From: Shewanella corallii
GTDB taxonomy: Bacteria; Pseudomonadota; Gammaproteobacteria; Enterobacterales; Shewanellaceae
Reading direction: 5' to 3'
NCBI RefSeq assembly: GCF_023349125.1
Contig: NZ_JAKIKT010000010.1
Coordinates: forward strand, 1 to 64,000
DNA: 64,000 nt
In this document: positions 35,120 to 43,204 of the stretch, one piece after another
How the letters are laid out: each line of letters begins with the position of its first letter
Position numbering within the stretch: the stretch's first letter is position 1
Notes under the pieces: model-generated
The model's database searches: none
What the model saw: only the letters and a program-made list of their open reading frames with translations
What the model was told of the DNA's origin: nothing
Translations under genes and position numbers: made by a program

Positions 35120-37163
35120 CGTAGGTCCAAATCAGTTCTTCGCCATCAGGGGCGGTCTTAGGCATGTTGCGGTTGTGAGACGAGGGGGTAAGCCCAATGT
35201 CACAATCGACACTGTCAGCGAGTTCAAGCTCAGGCTCAGGCTCATTAGGCTTCCCGGTTAACAGGGGTTGCTGCTGTTCATTTGCTTGATTAAGTCGCTC
35301 CTCTGGGGACAAGCTGAGTTTGTTGTTCTCCTCAAAACTGGTCACTTCTTTACCATTACGCCTTTTTTTCTTTTTAACTTTATGGAACGCGCTGATTTCT
35401 GCCCGGTAAGTCCCATAACGCTCCAATTTTTCCGGTTGGTAAATCTCATAGACTGAAGCAGGTTTTTGCCTCGCATTATCGAATGAGACAATGTCACCCT
35501 CGTGGATTGTATAGTTGCGGTTAAGCGCTACAACGTCATGTTGCTCATTGGTGGTTGGGTCAATAGCTGATATGGAGACACTTGATGCGTCAAACGGGTC
35601 ATACATGACTCGCACATCCACTCCCCCCGGTTTGTGAAGACAAAGAAGTGAGTGCAGTTGTTTACTGGCCGCACTGGCGAATTGCTGGGTAAGCAACGTG
35701 ACATCCCCGCCTTGTTGGAGCACTTGATGCTCCTTATCCTGGCATTGGTGGAAGTGATGTTTAATTTGTTGATAATCAACTGGTATCGCTGGTCGTACAC
35801 TCAAAGACTTATACCAACGGCGATGAGGTGTTTGGTTTGTTTTCGAGTGCGTCGTATGGACATACTCAAACAAAAAACGACTGATAATTTTCAAAAAGTC
35901 ACTGCGTGTTAAGCAAGCTCTGTCTTGTATCGATTTATCAGAAGGGACATGATTTTTATTAGATGGTTTAACATGGTAGCTGTTTAGACCAACGGATTCG
36001 TCACCAGTGGACGTTTGTACCAGCATTCCTTCAAAGCACTGTGCTCTCAAACCCCTGAAAAATGACTCTACGAACGGCTTTTTAGAGCCATCTTGAACGG
36101 GTGTGTACAACACGTTCATTTTCAGAGCTTTACAGGTTTTCTGGATGGTGGCGTTGTGAAACCCTGGTCCATTATCCATTACAATGGTGTCAGGCTTTCC
36201 TTTTGCGGTAAGGTTGTTGTCGCTAAGGAACATGTTTCTCAGCAGGTTTAACACGCTGCGAGTGTTCTCGGCCATGCCAAAGTCCACTACGACTGCGAGG
36301 GGGTAACGGCTGTAGCAATCAATGGCGACATAAATCCCAATTTTCCCGATAGGCTCCTTGGTTTCGTCATCCAGTACGGCCATGTTGACCTCTACACGGT
36401 CGACCTCTACACGCTCAAGTGCGTAGTTAAGATGAATGGAATTTTCGAGTGAAGAAAGCATGTCGTTTTTCCATATATTGGAATAAACATCACTCTTAAG
36501 TTTCGCCCCGATAGAGTTTAGCGCGTTCACCCTTCGACTAAATGTGCTCGCAGATACCACTTGGACCTGGGGATTCTTCCTTGCTTCTTCCTCTGCAAAC
36601 AGTTTGTAAGCACGATAATGCCCTCGTGTCTGTTGTGAGACACTTTTAGGCATGATTTTCTGTAGATACTGATTGATGACCACTTCGCTTGCGGGGTTCA
36701 GTATTGTTCGTCCTTTACATCTCGGGCCAGCAAGGACGTAGTCATCTTGTAGAGCCTCAATCCACGATTTATACCATTGCGAAATACTCGAACTGCTCGG
36801 GTGTTTTTTCTCCATGCTTCTGGGATGTAGTTTTTCTACCCGCTCAATAATTTCCGAATAGCTGTGTTTCGCCGTTGCGGACAGGCCTTTATGATTAACG
36901 AGATACTTGACTGCCTTCACATACCAGAGCCTGCGAGTCATATTGGCTTCTTGGTAATCCGTAAGAATAGGCTTGGGCTGGGGCTCGATTACTGGTGCAT
37001 ATCGTTGTTCCCTAACAAGCTGAGAGAACTCTGCGGGTTTATGACTCAGGATTGCTCTTGTTTCTTCAGTCTCTAACACTATGTTGTGTTCTGACATTGA
37101 CATCAGAATAGCGATTTCACCGTTTTCCGTATGAAACTGAGTGCCTTCATTGAGCCCATACAT
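35109..37163 (-). CDS. tnsB: TnsB/TniA-family DDE transposase
   Basis: This 684-residue transposase has an rve integrase core with catalytic D255 (VEVDRVEV), D330 (VMDNGPGF) and E366 (FVESFFRGL); spacing of D-35-E type and a conserved D282 in AIDCYSRYP support activity. The N-terminal 200 residues hold helix-turn-helix DNA-binding parts and the C-terminus a Mu-type beta-barrel followed by a charged TnsC-interacting tail. It cuts the 3' ends and joins them to target DNA. One base overlaps tnsA. Confidence 0.93.
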   Translation of the reverse strand: MYGLNEGTQFHTENGEIAILMSMSEHNIVLETEETRAILSHKPAEFSQLVREQRYAPVIEPQPKPILTDYQEANMTRRLWYVKAVKYLVNHKGLSATAKHSYSEIIERVEKLHPRSMEKKHPSSSSISQWYKSWIEALQDDYVLAGPRCKGRTILNPASEVVINQYLQKIMPKSVSQQTRGHYRAYKLFAEEEARKNPQVQVVSASTFSRRVNALNSIGAKLKSDVYSNIWKNDMLSSLENSIHLNYALERVEVDRVEVNMAVLDDETKEPIGKIGIYVAIDCYSRYPLAVVVDFGMAENTRSVLNLLRNMFLSDNNLTAKGKPDTIVMDNGPGFHNATIQKTCKALKMNVLYTPVQDGSKKPFVESFFRGLRAQCFEGMLVQTSTGDESVGLNSYHVKPSNKNHVPSDKSIQDRACLTRSDFLKIISRFLFEYVHTTHSKTNQTPHRRWYKSLSVRPAIPVDYQQIKHHFHQCQDKEHQVLQQGGDVTLLTQQFASAASKQLHSLLCLHKPGGVDVRVMYDPFDASSVSISAIDPTTNEQHDVVALNRNYTIHEGDIVSFDNARQKPASVYEIYQPEKLERYGTYRAEISAFHKVKKKKRRNGKEVTSFEENNKLSLSPEERLNQANEQQQPLLTGKPNEPEPELELADSVDCDIGLTPSSHNRNMPKTAPDGEELIWTYDED

Positions 37164-37816
37164 TACAGTGACTCCTTGAATAGAAGGGTGCTTGTACTAA
37201 GTAGTTTCTGCCTGTCAAAGTGATAGTACCCAAGCGCGACAAGCGTATAGGCCTCTTCAATAGGGCTGGAGACAACTCCGTTCAGATGCTTAATGAGTTC
37301 AGCGAACGTCAGCCTATCTGGGAGTGAACAAAGCTGTACCGTCAATTCCCCACCAGGTGACATTCGATTTGCCAATAGCTTTACGTTTTCTCTTTCCATG
37401 TACGTCAACCCCGCATCAGTCACCAGTCTGATGGCCACACCAGACTCCCGATAGCTGTAACGGGAAAAGTGGGCGAGTCTTTCTTTAAACTCCTGGTCGA
37501 TGAACACTTCCGGGTGGACTTCAAGGTATTCAAAGGTGCCATTGGTGTATTGCACCAGGAAGTCTGGCGTATACCGAGCCTGTTTACCCCGGTATTCACA
37601 ATGTAAGCTCTCTGGCTGTGCGGCAAAGGACACTACTTGCGGATTGCATGTGAGCTTACAGGCAATGATGAGCTCTAAATGACTCTCGACCTTGAGGAGG
37701 CCTCCGGTCTTTTTAGAGTACATTCTGTATGTGTGCCGACCTCGACGAGTTCGGGGGTTGCGTTTGTTCTGCATCTGATACCTCGAGGCAATATTTCTGC
37801 CTACATCTGCTTTCAC
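37163..37816 (-). CDS. tnsA: TnsA-family endonuclease subunit
   Basis: This 217-residue protein resembles the TnsA nuclease: E48 (ESHLEL), D85 (YTPDFLV) and the strand YLEVHPE. At the third site the usual lysine of E-x-K is H101 here. TnsA cuts the 5' ends, making cut-and-paste transposition possible. A C-terminal helical domain (from about 150) would contact TnsC. It is the first gene of the operon; the A+T-rich 37817-37920 upstream should hold the promoter. Confidence 0.85.
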   Translation of the reverse strand: MKADVGRNIASRYQMQNKRNPRTRRGRHTYRMYSKKTGGLLKVESHLELIIACKLTCNPQVVSFAAQPESLHCEYRGKQARYTPDFLVQYTNGTFEYLEVHPEVFIDQEFKERLAHFSRYSYRESGVAIRLVTDAGLTYMERENVKLLANRMSPGGELTVQLCSLPDRLTFAELIKHLNGVVSSPIEEAYTLVALGYYHFDRQKLLSTSTLLFKESL

Positions 37817-38747
37817 TGTATACTTTTTGTGCTAAGATAAAAGGTTTTGTTTCGTAAAATGCATCGCCTTTGTCACGCCATAGTTGTGTTTCTACGCTTA
37901 ACAATTTGAAATTCAGGCAAAATGAACCCTCCGATTTTTTTCAAGAAAAATCGTTTGAAAGTGACTCACTTTGTGATTTCGGCCGTTCCTGACGGCGGGG
38001 CTCCTTATTTCAGGTGGCCTTGCTTACATGCTGATGTCCGTCCTCTCGTAGCGGATATCCTCCTTGCTTGTTGGGGGCAGCTTGATTACACCTTGCTAAT
38101 AGCGCTCATCGTGCTGCCGAGTATTTCCTGGTCATCAACTCAATGTTTGCCCTGTTATTTATTGGCAACTCACTTAGTTATGGCGTTACTTTAAACATAA
38201 AATCAATATTTTCAAAATCTATAAGTAGGGTTGTTTGTGCGAATTGAACTCTCGCTATGGTTTGGCGTGGGTGGTAAGTCATTGAGGAAGGCGTAGTAGT
38301 TAGCTGTGCAACCTAATGATATTAAAGGGGTTGTTCTAATATGAAAACACATTGGCGCGTGTGTTTTTATGGGTTTATATGTCGATAAATTTTTCCAAAA
38401 AAACTTTTTGAAACAACTTGGACGATAAATCTGTTAATTTTTGCTTGAAGTTAAAAGCACTGATATGCCGTCAAGTTAAAGGTGGTGAAGCATTTATCAG
38501 CTACATCTGAGAATGTTGATAATAAAAAGTGTTTGAGCAGTTCGTCCTGAATCAGCCTTAAAGGCTATGGCTCGCTCAAAGTGTTGTAAATATGCCTGCG
38601 AAGGTGTGCGCAGGCATGTGACTAATTAAGAGTGTAGCGAGGTTGTGCGCTAAATTTATGGAAACTCTAATGATAAATAAAGCGTGGCAGACCATGCCTG
38701 TTGGGTGATTGGCTTAGCCACGCTTATAGACGCTTAAGGTTTATTTC
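37817..38747. other. 930-bp non-coding stretch upstream of tnsA
   Basis: I find no convincing gene. A 90-codon frame at 37922-38194 has no start site and odd composition. The stretch has several hairpins: AAAACACA/TGTGTTTT (38344-38367), the pair at 38532-38617, and a long GCGTGGC/GCCACGC pair (38682-38725) that may terminate the gene at 38748. TGTCGATAAATTTTTC at 38380 weakly recalls the repeats at 40.5 kb. Confidence 0.5.
38532..38617. ncRNA. Candidate structured RNA: nested and tandem hairpins
   Basis: TTTGAGC (38532-38538) pairs with GCTCAAA (38574-38580) enclosing an inner AGCCTT/AAGGCT hairpin (38554-38566). A second perfect 9-bp stem ATGCCTGCG/CGCAGGCAT follows (38592-38600, 38609-38617). 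The set may be a small RNA or terminators. Neither family nor promoter is recognised. Confidence 0.25.
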
Positions 38748-39140
38748 CTATACGATTTTGAAGTAGAGCTCAGCAGCAACGCGCTTTCGGTCTCCGTCAC
38801 CAACCATGATGTAAACCGTGTTCGGTGTTTCAAACAAGGCATCGTCAGCTAGTGAAATCAACCTTGTTGATTTCACCCAGTTGCCAGGGGCGAACTTGAG
38901 GGTGGGATCTTCCAGTACATTTCTCACATAAAGTACCGTCGCTATGACTTCATCGTTATGCGTCAGGTCCCAGATAGTCCAGCTTTTGCCTACACGAAAG
39001 GGTTTGCCAGGGAAAAGCTCAAGGCATCGAGCCTTCATAATGTCGATGGCGTTTTCAGGGCAACCGTAAGAGGTATCTTCACCTGGTGTGTTCAACGTGG
39101 AATCAATGATACGGAGTTGATCTTCAAAAGAGGGGTTCAT
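38748..39140 (-). CDS. Unknown small protein between tnsA and the abiEi gene
   Basis: The start at 39140 (MNPSFEDQLRI) has a strong GGAGG 1-2 nt closer than usual; a longer frame to 39191 has none. The 130-residue soluble protein has no domain I can name; it contains FRVGKSWTIWDL, a K-STRLISLADD segment and a beta-rich VYIMVGDGDRKRVAAELYF end. Position beside transposition genes suggests cargo. Confidence 0.6.
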   Translation of the reverse strand: MNPSFEDQLRIIDSTLNTPGEDTSYGCPENAIDIMKARCLELFPGKPFRVGKSWTIWDLTHNDEVIATVLYVRNVLEDPTLKFAPGNWVKSTRLISLADDALFETPNTVYIMVGDGDRKRVAAELYFKIV

Positions 39141-39648
39141 GAGGCCTCCAACATGTTGATTATATTGGTGCAATGACATTGATTTTGTCATTGCAAATCC
39201 ACGAAAAATGGATTGCCTCTAAATTACCGTACCAACCTGACGTGTCATGTCAACAAGTTCCGTTCGCAGCGCTAGCTCAAACAGCAATAGATACTTTGCA
39301 TATTGGGTCGTCGTGTTTGGACCGGATTGAAACTTATCGAATATGTATAAAAATCGCAGAACCGTATTATAGGTTTGACTAATACCTAAATAAAGCAAAG
39401 ACGGTAGACATAATGGACTGATGGCACACTCATACTAAGGTTGCGAATGCAGTGGTAGAGCCTCAAGGCAATAAGGATAGGACTCGTTATATCCAGAGTT
39501 CGGAGCTAAGAGGTGTTACCTTTACATAAGTGTCGGGGCATGTTTATTGTGGTTGGTTTCTGCTTGTTCTGCGTTTAGGTGTAAGTGGACATTAAAGTAT
39601 TCAAAGTAATACCTTACCGTACACATAATGTTGAGAAGGGAAGTATAA
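39141..39648. other. Intergenic stretch between divergent genes
   Basis: About 500 bp without a supported gene. Its right part precedes the abiEi-like gene and should hold its promoter; GAAGGGAAG lies 7-15 nt before that start. Confidence 0.4.
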
Positions 39649-40179
39649 GTGACGTTTGATGAAGCGATTACAAGGCTAGAGCGATTCGATAAGAAGGGCT
39701 TTTGCGTCTTTGCTAAGCGAGATCTACGTCGCCTGTTTTTTGAAGATACGGATACAGCTTTTAAGCAGGGGGTGTGTCGGTTGGTGAAGCGGGGGTTATT
39801 GGAGCGACCATGTAAAGGTGTGTACGTTTACGCGCTTTCCAAGCATAAAGGGGCACGGATGATTGAGCGGATTGCAGGAATTTTGCGTAAGTACGATTAC
39901 AACTATATCTCGCTTGAGTCAGCGTTATCGATTTACGGAGCTATTTCGCAAATCCCCATTGATCGCATTACTGTAATGACCACTGGAAGGAAGGGGGTCT
40001 TTAAAACTCCTTATGGTGTGATCGAGTTCACTCACACTATACGCTCGGTAATCGATATTCTTGATAATACTGAAAAAACTGATACGCATTTGCGTATCGC
40101 AACGCCTTTAACTGCATACCGAGACCTGAAGCGTGTAGGCCGAAACTTAAATATGGTGGATGTGAGGGTTTTTGACTGA
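39649..40179 (+). CDS. AbiEi-family antitoxin-like regulator, apparently orphan
   Basis: This 176-residue protein resembles type IV antitoxin AbiEi (COG5340): an N-terminal winged helix (FAKRDLRRLFFE, GVCRLVKRGLLERPCKGVYVY) and a C-terminal domain with YNYISLESALSIYGAISQIP and RIATPLTAYRDLKRV. AbiEi normally represses its operon and neutralises nucleotidyltransferase AbiEii encoded next. Here no AbiEii follows; a frame starting TTG at 40172 overlaps the stop but does not look like a toxin. GTG start with GAAGGGAAG upstream. Confidence 0.8.
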   Translation: MTFDEAITRLERFDKKGFCVFAKRDLRRLFFEDTDTAFKQGVCRLVKRGLLERPCKGVYVYALSKHKGARMIERIAGILRKYDYNYISLESALSIYGAISQIPIDRITVMTTGRKGVFKTPYGVIEFTHTIRSVIDILDNTEKTDTHLRIATPLTAYRDLKRVGRNLNMVDVRVFD

Positions 40180-40313
40180 GAATTTTTCTGCATTGGGGTC
40201 GTGCGGTCAAGAAGGGGACGCAGTACGATTGGCGCCATTAATCTTCAACACAAGGCTTATTGTTCCTTTTCTATATTGTCTGGCGAACAGGTATAGCGAG
40301 TGTATTTCCTTAG

Positions 40314-40341
40314 GTCTTCCCCACGCCTGTGGGGGTGTTTC
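40314..40341 (+). CRISPR. Solitary type I-E-like CRISPR repeat, no array
   Basis: The 28-nt sequence GTCTTCCCCACG...GTGGGGGTGTTTC has the length, the CCCCAC/GTGGGG hairpin and the flanks of subtype I-E repeats known from marine and halophilic proteobacteria. Only one good copy is present. If 32 nt are allowed for a spacer, the next repeat should begin near 40374; only a poor GTCTCTCC-like match (40379) is there. No cas gene is in the window. It may be a relic or a stand-alone guide. Confidence 0.45.
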
Positions 40342-40503
40342 TCGTAAAACCCGGCTCGATAGGGAGGATAGCAAAGGGGTCTCTCCATACACATTGCATA
40401 GATGCAGCCATAATATTCAACGACCTCAAAGCTCGGAGGTTACGTCGGCAATTCGTTATAAGGCTGAGTAGGTTCCCAGGTCATGTTTAAAATTCCGTTA
40501 AAA

Positions 40504-40783
40504 ATCGACACAAGCAAACAATACGGCTAGTTTATGTCGATCCCATCGACATATAAATCCAACGTGTCGATTAATGCCAACTTTATCGACAGTTCCAAAA
40601 CTCATGTCGATCCCATCGACATATCAATCCAACATGTCGATTTCATGACGTCTTTTTTGCTCTATTTCCTCGTTTTGCACGTCATAGAATAAACATCTTG
40701 TCGATTTCATGACGTGATTTTTGCTCGATTTTCGCGTCATAAAATCGACATTTTGTTGATTTCATGACATCGAGTATATCGAC
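40504..40783. repeat. Cluster of TGTCGAT-based direct and inverted repeats
   Basis: A 40-bp unit starting ATGTCGATCCCATCGACAT occurs at 40534-40573 and 40604-40643 with two mismatches, period 70 bp; each begins with palindrome TGTCGATCCCATCGACA. Then TGTCGATTTCATGACG occurs at 40635 and 40699, a variant TGTTGATTTCATGACA at 40754, and inverted copies end at 40695 (diverged) and 40750. Lone ATCGACA sites lie at 40504 and 40585. Architecture resembles transposase-binding arrays at Tn7-like ends, but iterons or a partition site are alternatives. Confidence 0.6.
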
Positions 40784-41140
40784 TAGCATCTGTAACATTG
40801 ACTACCTTTATCCATTCGGGCGCCTTGTCTTATAGCCTAGATGGCCCCTAATTTATTGATGTTTTTACCCTTTTTTTTGCAGCTATTTATGAGCAGTGGC
40901 TAGCCTGAGAAACTGACTACGCGCTGAATCAATAGGTCAGCAGCTCTTAGATGCTCCAGGAAAGCTCCGGTTTTTGTCATATCGGCAACTGTTCGTCGGC
41001 CTATGCTGGTAATTGACTAGGCGGTGCTGTTAATTCAGTGATGCGCACCATCTTTTGCCCATTGCGTAGTCATTTTGGGCTTTTGTTGAGCTAACGCTCT
41101 GGTCCTGTCTTTACGAGTTGGCAGCCTCTAACTACAATAA
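40784..41140. other. Intergenic stretch between repeat cluster and umuD
   Basis: About 350 bp with no open frame of note and a poly-T run near 40870. I see nothing further before the SOS box. Confidence 0.4.
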
Positions 41141-41156
41141 CTGTATGTATATACAG
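41141..41156 (+). promoter_or_regulatory. LexA (SOS) box of umuDC
   Basis: CTGTATGTATATACAG fits the CTG-N10-CAG LexA operator with the usual alternating TA core. It ends 11 bp before the umuD ATG, so the operon is SOS-induced and the mRNA leader is very short or absent. Confidence 0.92.
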
Positions 41157-41167
41157 TTGTGCGTTTT

Positions 41168-41572
41168 ATGCGAGTCATTCCTCTATCCGCCAGCGCTGGA
41201 ATTTCTGGATTTGAATCCCCAGCTTCGGAGTATCTACAGCAATCATTGAGCCTGGATGAGCTCTTGGTGATGCATCCCAGCGCGACATTTATCGGTCGGG
41301 CAGCAGGTGACTCTATGCAGGGCGCCGGGATTTATGATGGCGATATCTTGATTGTGGACCGCCATGTAGAAGTGCGGCATCAAGATGTCATCGTTGCCAA
41401 CTATAACGGTGAGTTCGTCTGTAAAATCTTAGACAAGCGGAATCGACAGCTTTTGTCAGCAAGCGAGTATTACCAAGCGGTACCCATTCAAGAGTGGGAC
41501 GAGTTTTCGATTGAAGGTGTCGTGGTGCACTCAGTCCGCCTTCACCGTCAATGTGTGTTACTGGAGCAATAA
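41168..41572 (+). CDS. umuD: UmuD-type translesion polymerase accessory protease
   Basis: This 134-residue S24 peptidase has catalytic S49 (AAGDSMQG) and K86 (FVCKILD). The likely self-cleavage site lies in SAGISGFESPAS, either A10-G11 or S13-G14 where E. coli has Cys-Gly. RecA-stimulated cleavage gives UmuD', which joins UmuC as DNA polymerase V. ATG 41168 fits the family's MxVIP start; a GTG at 41159 is possible. No ribosome-binding site is visible, consistent with a short-leader transcript from the SOS box. Confidence 0.92.
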   Translation: MRVIPLSASAGISGFESPASEYLQQSLSLDELLVMHPSATFIGRAAGDSMQGAGIYDGDILIVDRHVEVRHQDVIVANYNGEFVCKILDKRNRQLLSASEYYQAVPIQEWDEFSIEGVVVHSVRLHRQCVLLEQ

Positions 41573-42828
41573 TGTACGCCCTGGTAGATGCAAACTCATT
41601 CTATGCTTCTTGCGAGGTAGTCTTCCGGCCGGAGTGGCGGAGTAGGCCGGTTGTTGTACTGAGCAACAACGACGGCATGGTCGTTGCCCTTAATCGAGCT
41701 GCAAAAGACGCGGGTATCAGCAAATTCAAACCTTACTTCGAAGTACGTCGAGCCTGTGAACTCGTCAATGCTGTTGTCTGTTCAAGCAATTATGAACTCT
41801 ACGGTGACTTGTCCGCGAAGATGATGGATGTCATCTCTCGCTATGCACCTGAGCAATATATCTACAGCATTGATGAGACATTCTTATCGTTCAAAAACAT
41901 TTATCCCGCAGTTGAATGCCTGCAATCCCATGCCATGAAAATCAGGCGTGCGGTATGGAAGGAATGTCGATTGCCCGTTTGTGTTGGTATCGGCCCCACA
42001 CTGACACTGGCAAAGGTTGCGAATCACGCTGCGAAGAAGATAGAAGGCTATCAGGGCGTCTGCGTTTTAGACTCAAAAGCAGAACGGGAAGCGGTATTGG
42101 CCAAGTTGGATGTTGGTGATGTCTGGGGGATTGGTAAACGGATCAGTGCCAAGCTCAGACTGATGAACATAAAGACAGCTCTGGACCTGGCTAACATGCC
42201 TCCCAAATATGCTCGAAATCAATTCAGCGTTGAAATAGAGCGAACTGTGCTCGACCTAAATGGTGTTCACGCAAAACACTGGGACGAGGCGAGGGCAGAT
42301 AAGAAGCAAATCTTCTCGACTCGTTCGATGGGAGAACGCATTACCGACCTTGAGTCACTTCAGCAAGCATTGAGCAAACATGCGAGTATCGCGGCCCAGA
42401 AAGCGAGAGCTCAGGGTTCAGTATGCAAAACGCTGATTTGCTTCGCTGGCAACTCACCATTTGATGGTCAACCATATTATCGAAAAACACTGCATCAGTT
42501 TCCCGTTGCCACCGCAGATAGCACCATACTCAGTCAAACCGTCACCATGCTAGCTAAAGATTTGTTTCGGCCAGGCATCCGGTTCTACAAAATCGGTGTC
42601 GGCCTGATTGAGTTGCACGATAGCTGCCATCGCCAAGATGACCTTTTCAACCCTGACCCGAGCAAGCTACAACTAATGAAAGCGTTCGATGGCCTAAACC
42701 GTAAGTACGGAACTGATACGCTATTCATTGCAGCGCAAGGCATTGAGCAGAAATGGGGCATGAAGCGGGATATGCTAAGCCCACAATACACCACAAGGTG
42801 GCAAGACCTCCCCAGGGTGAAGTGCTGA
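41572..42828 (+). CDS. umuC: UmuC-type Y-family DNA polymerase V catalytic subunit
   Basis: This 418-residue Y-family polymerase starts at the TAATG overlap with umuD (MYALVDANSFYASCEVVF). Catalytic acids are in LVDAN and SIDETFL; VLSNNDGMVVALNR is the nucleotide-binding segment. A helix-hairpin-helix and little-finger region follow, then a DUF4113-type tail (GTDTLFIAAQGIEQKWGMKRD). It performs error-prone lesion bypass after DNA damage. Its last third is duplicated at 49.6 kb, marking the locus as an insertion hotspot. Confidence 0.95.
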   Translation: MYALVDANSFYASCEVVFRPEWRSRPVVVLSNNDGMVVALNRAAKDAGISKFKPYFEVRRACELVNAVVCSSNYELYGDLSAKMMDVISRYAPEQYIYSIDETFLSFKNIYPAVECLQSHAMKIRRAVWKECRLPVCVGIGPTLTLAKVANHAAKKIEGYQGVCVLDSKAEREAVLAKLDVGDVWGIGKRISAKLRLMNIKTALDLANMPPKYARNQFSVEIERTVLDLNGVHAKHWDEARADKKQIFSTRSMGERITDLESLQQALSKHASIAAQKARAQGSVCKTLICFAGNSPFDGQPYYRKTLHQFPVATADSTILSQTVTMLAKDLFRPGIRFYKIGVGLIELHDSCHRQDDLFNPDPSKLQLMKAFDGLNRKYGTDTLFIAAQGIEQKWGMKRDMLSPQYTTRWQDLPRVKC

Positions 42829-43120
42829 GAAACTCTTGTGCTACCCCCAAAAAATTCGCCCAAGTACGCCTAACACCCTGGCCGTGACTCGACCATCATT
42901 GCCACTCAATTCTCCAATATAAACTCTACCTCCAAACCCGCACAGAAAAACATCAAAACCACATTTAAACAGCGACTTATGGCAAATATCTCACAGACTG
43001 GGCCCCATTTCATTGCTATAGTCATACCAACAAATTGACCACAGGGATTGTGCGCCCATTAAGCAAAGGGCGGTAGCGTGTTAGGCAAAGACACATTGGT
43101 GAACTTTTGCCCTAAAGTTT
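42140..43120 (+). repeat. Segmental duplication copy A (umuC 3' end plus downstream DNA)
   Basis: The umuC 3' third and 290 bp after it recur in the same direction at 49600-50510. Shared non-coding landmarks are GGCCGTGACTC, AACCCGCACAGAAAAAC, TTTCATTGCTATAG and GGGATTGTGCGCCC followed by TTAAGCAAAGGGCGGTAGCG. I estimate 80-90% identity by eye, so the copies have diverged or came from different strains. In this copy umuC is intact. Confidence 0.9.
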
Positions 43121-43204
43121 CTTATGCGAGCCGATTATCCGGAGAATTCAAAGATAACGGGAACTGCTACTGTTATCTCTTAAAGTTATTTCACGGAAAG
43201 CAAT

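Noticed and set aside
32841..37816. RNA-guided (CAST) transposon call
   Set aside because: No Cas8, Cas7, Cas6 or Cas12k gene is in the window; only a solitary repeat is seen, so the operon is called Tn7-like without a guide claim.
37922..38194. 90-codon plus-strand frame upstream of tnsA
   Set aside because: No ribosome-binding site, unusual composition and no recognisable fold; it lies in the expected tnsA promoter region.
40379..40406. A second, degenerate CRISPR repeat
   Set aside because: Only GTCT and a few further bases match; the hairpin is lost, so it is no better than chance.
40172..40471. 99-codon frame overlapping the abiEi stop, considered as AbiEii toxin
   Set aside because: TTG start, runs through the CRISPR-like repeat, and shows no nucleotidyltransferase motif.
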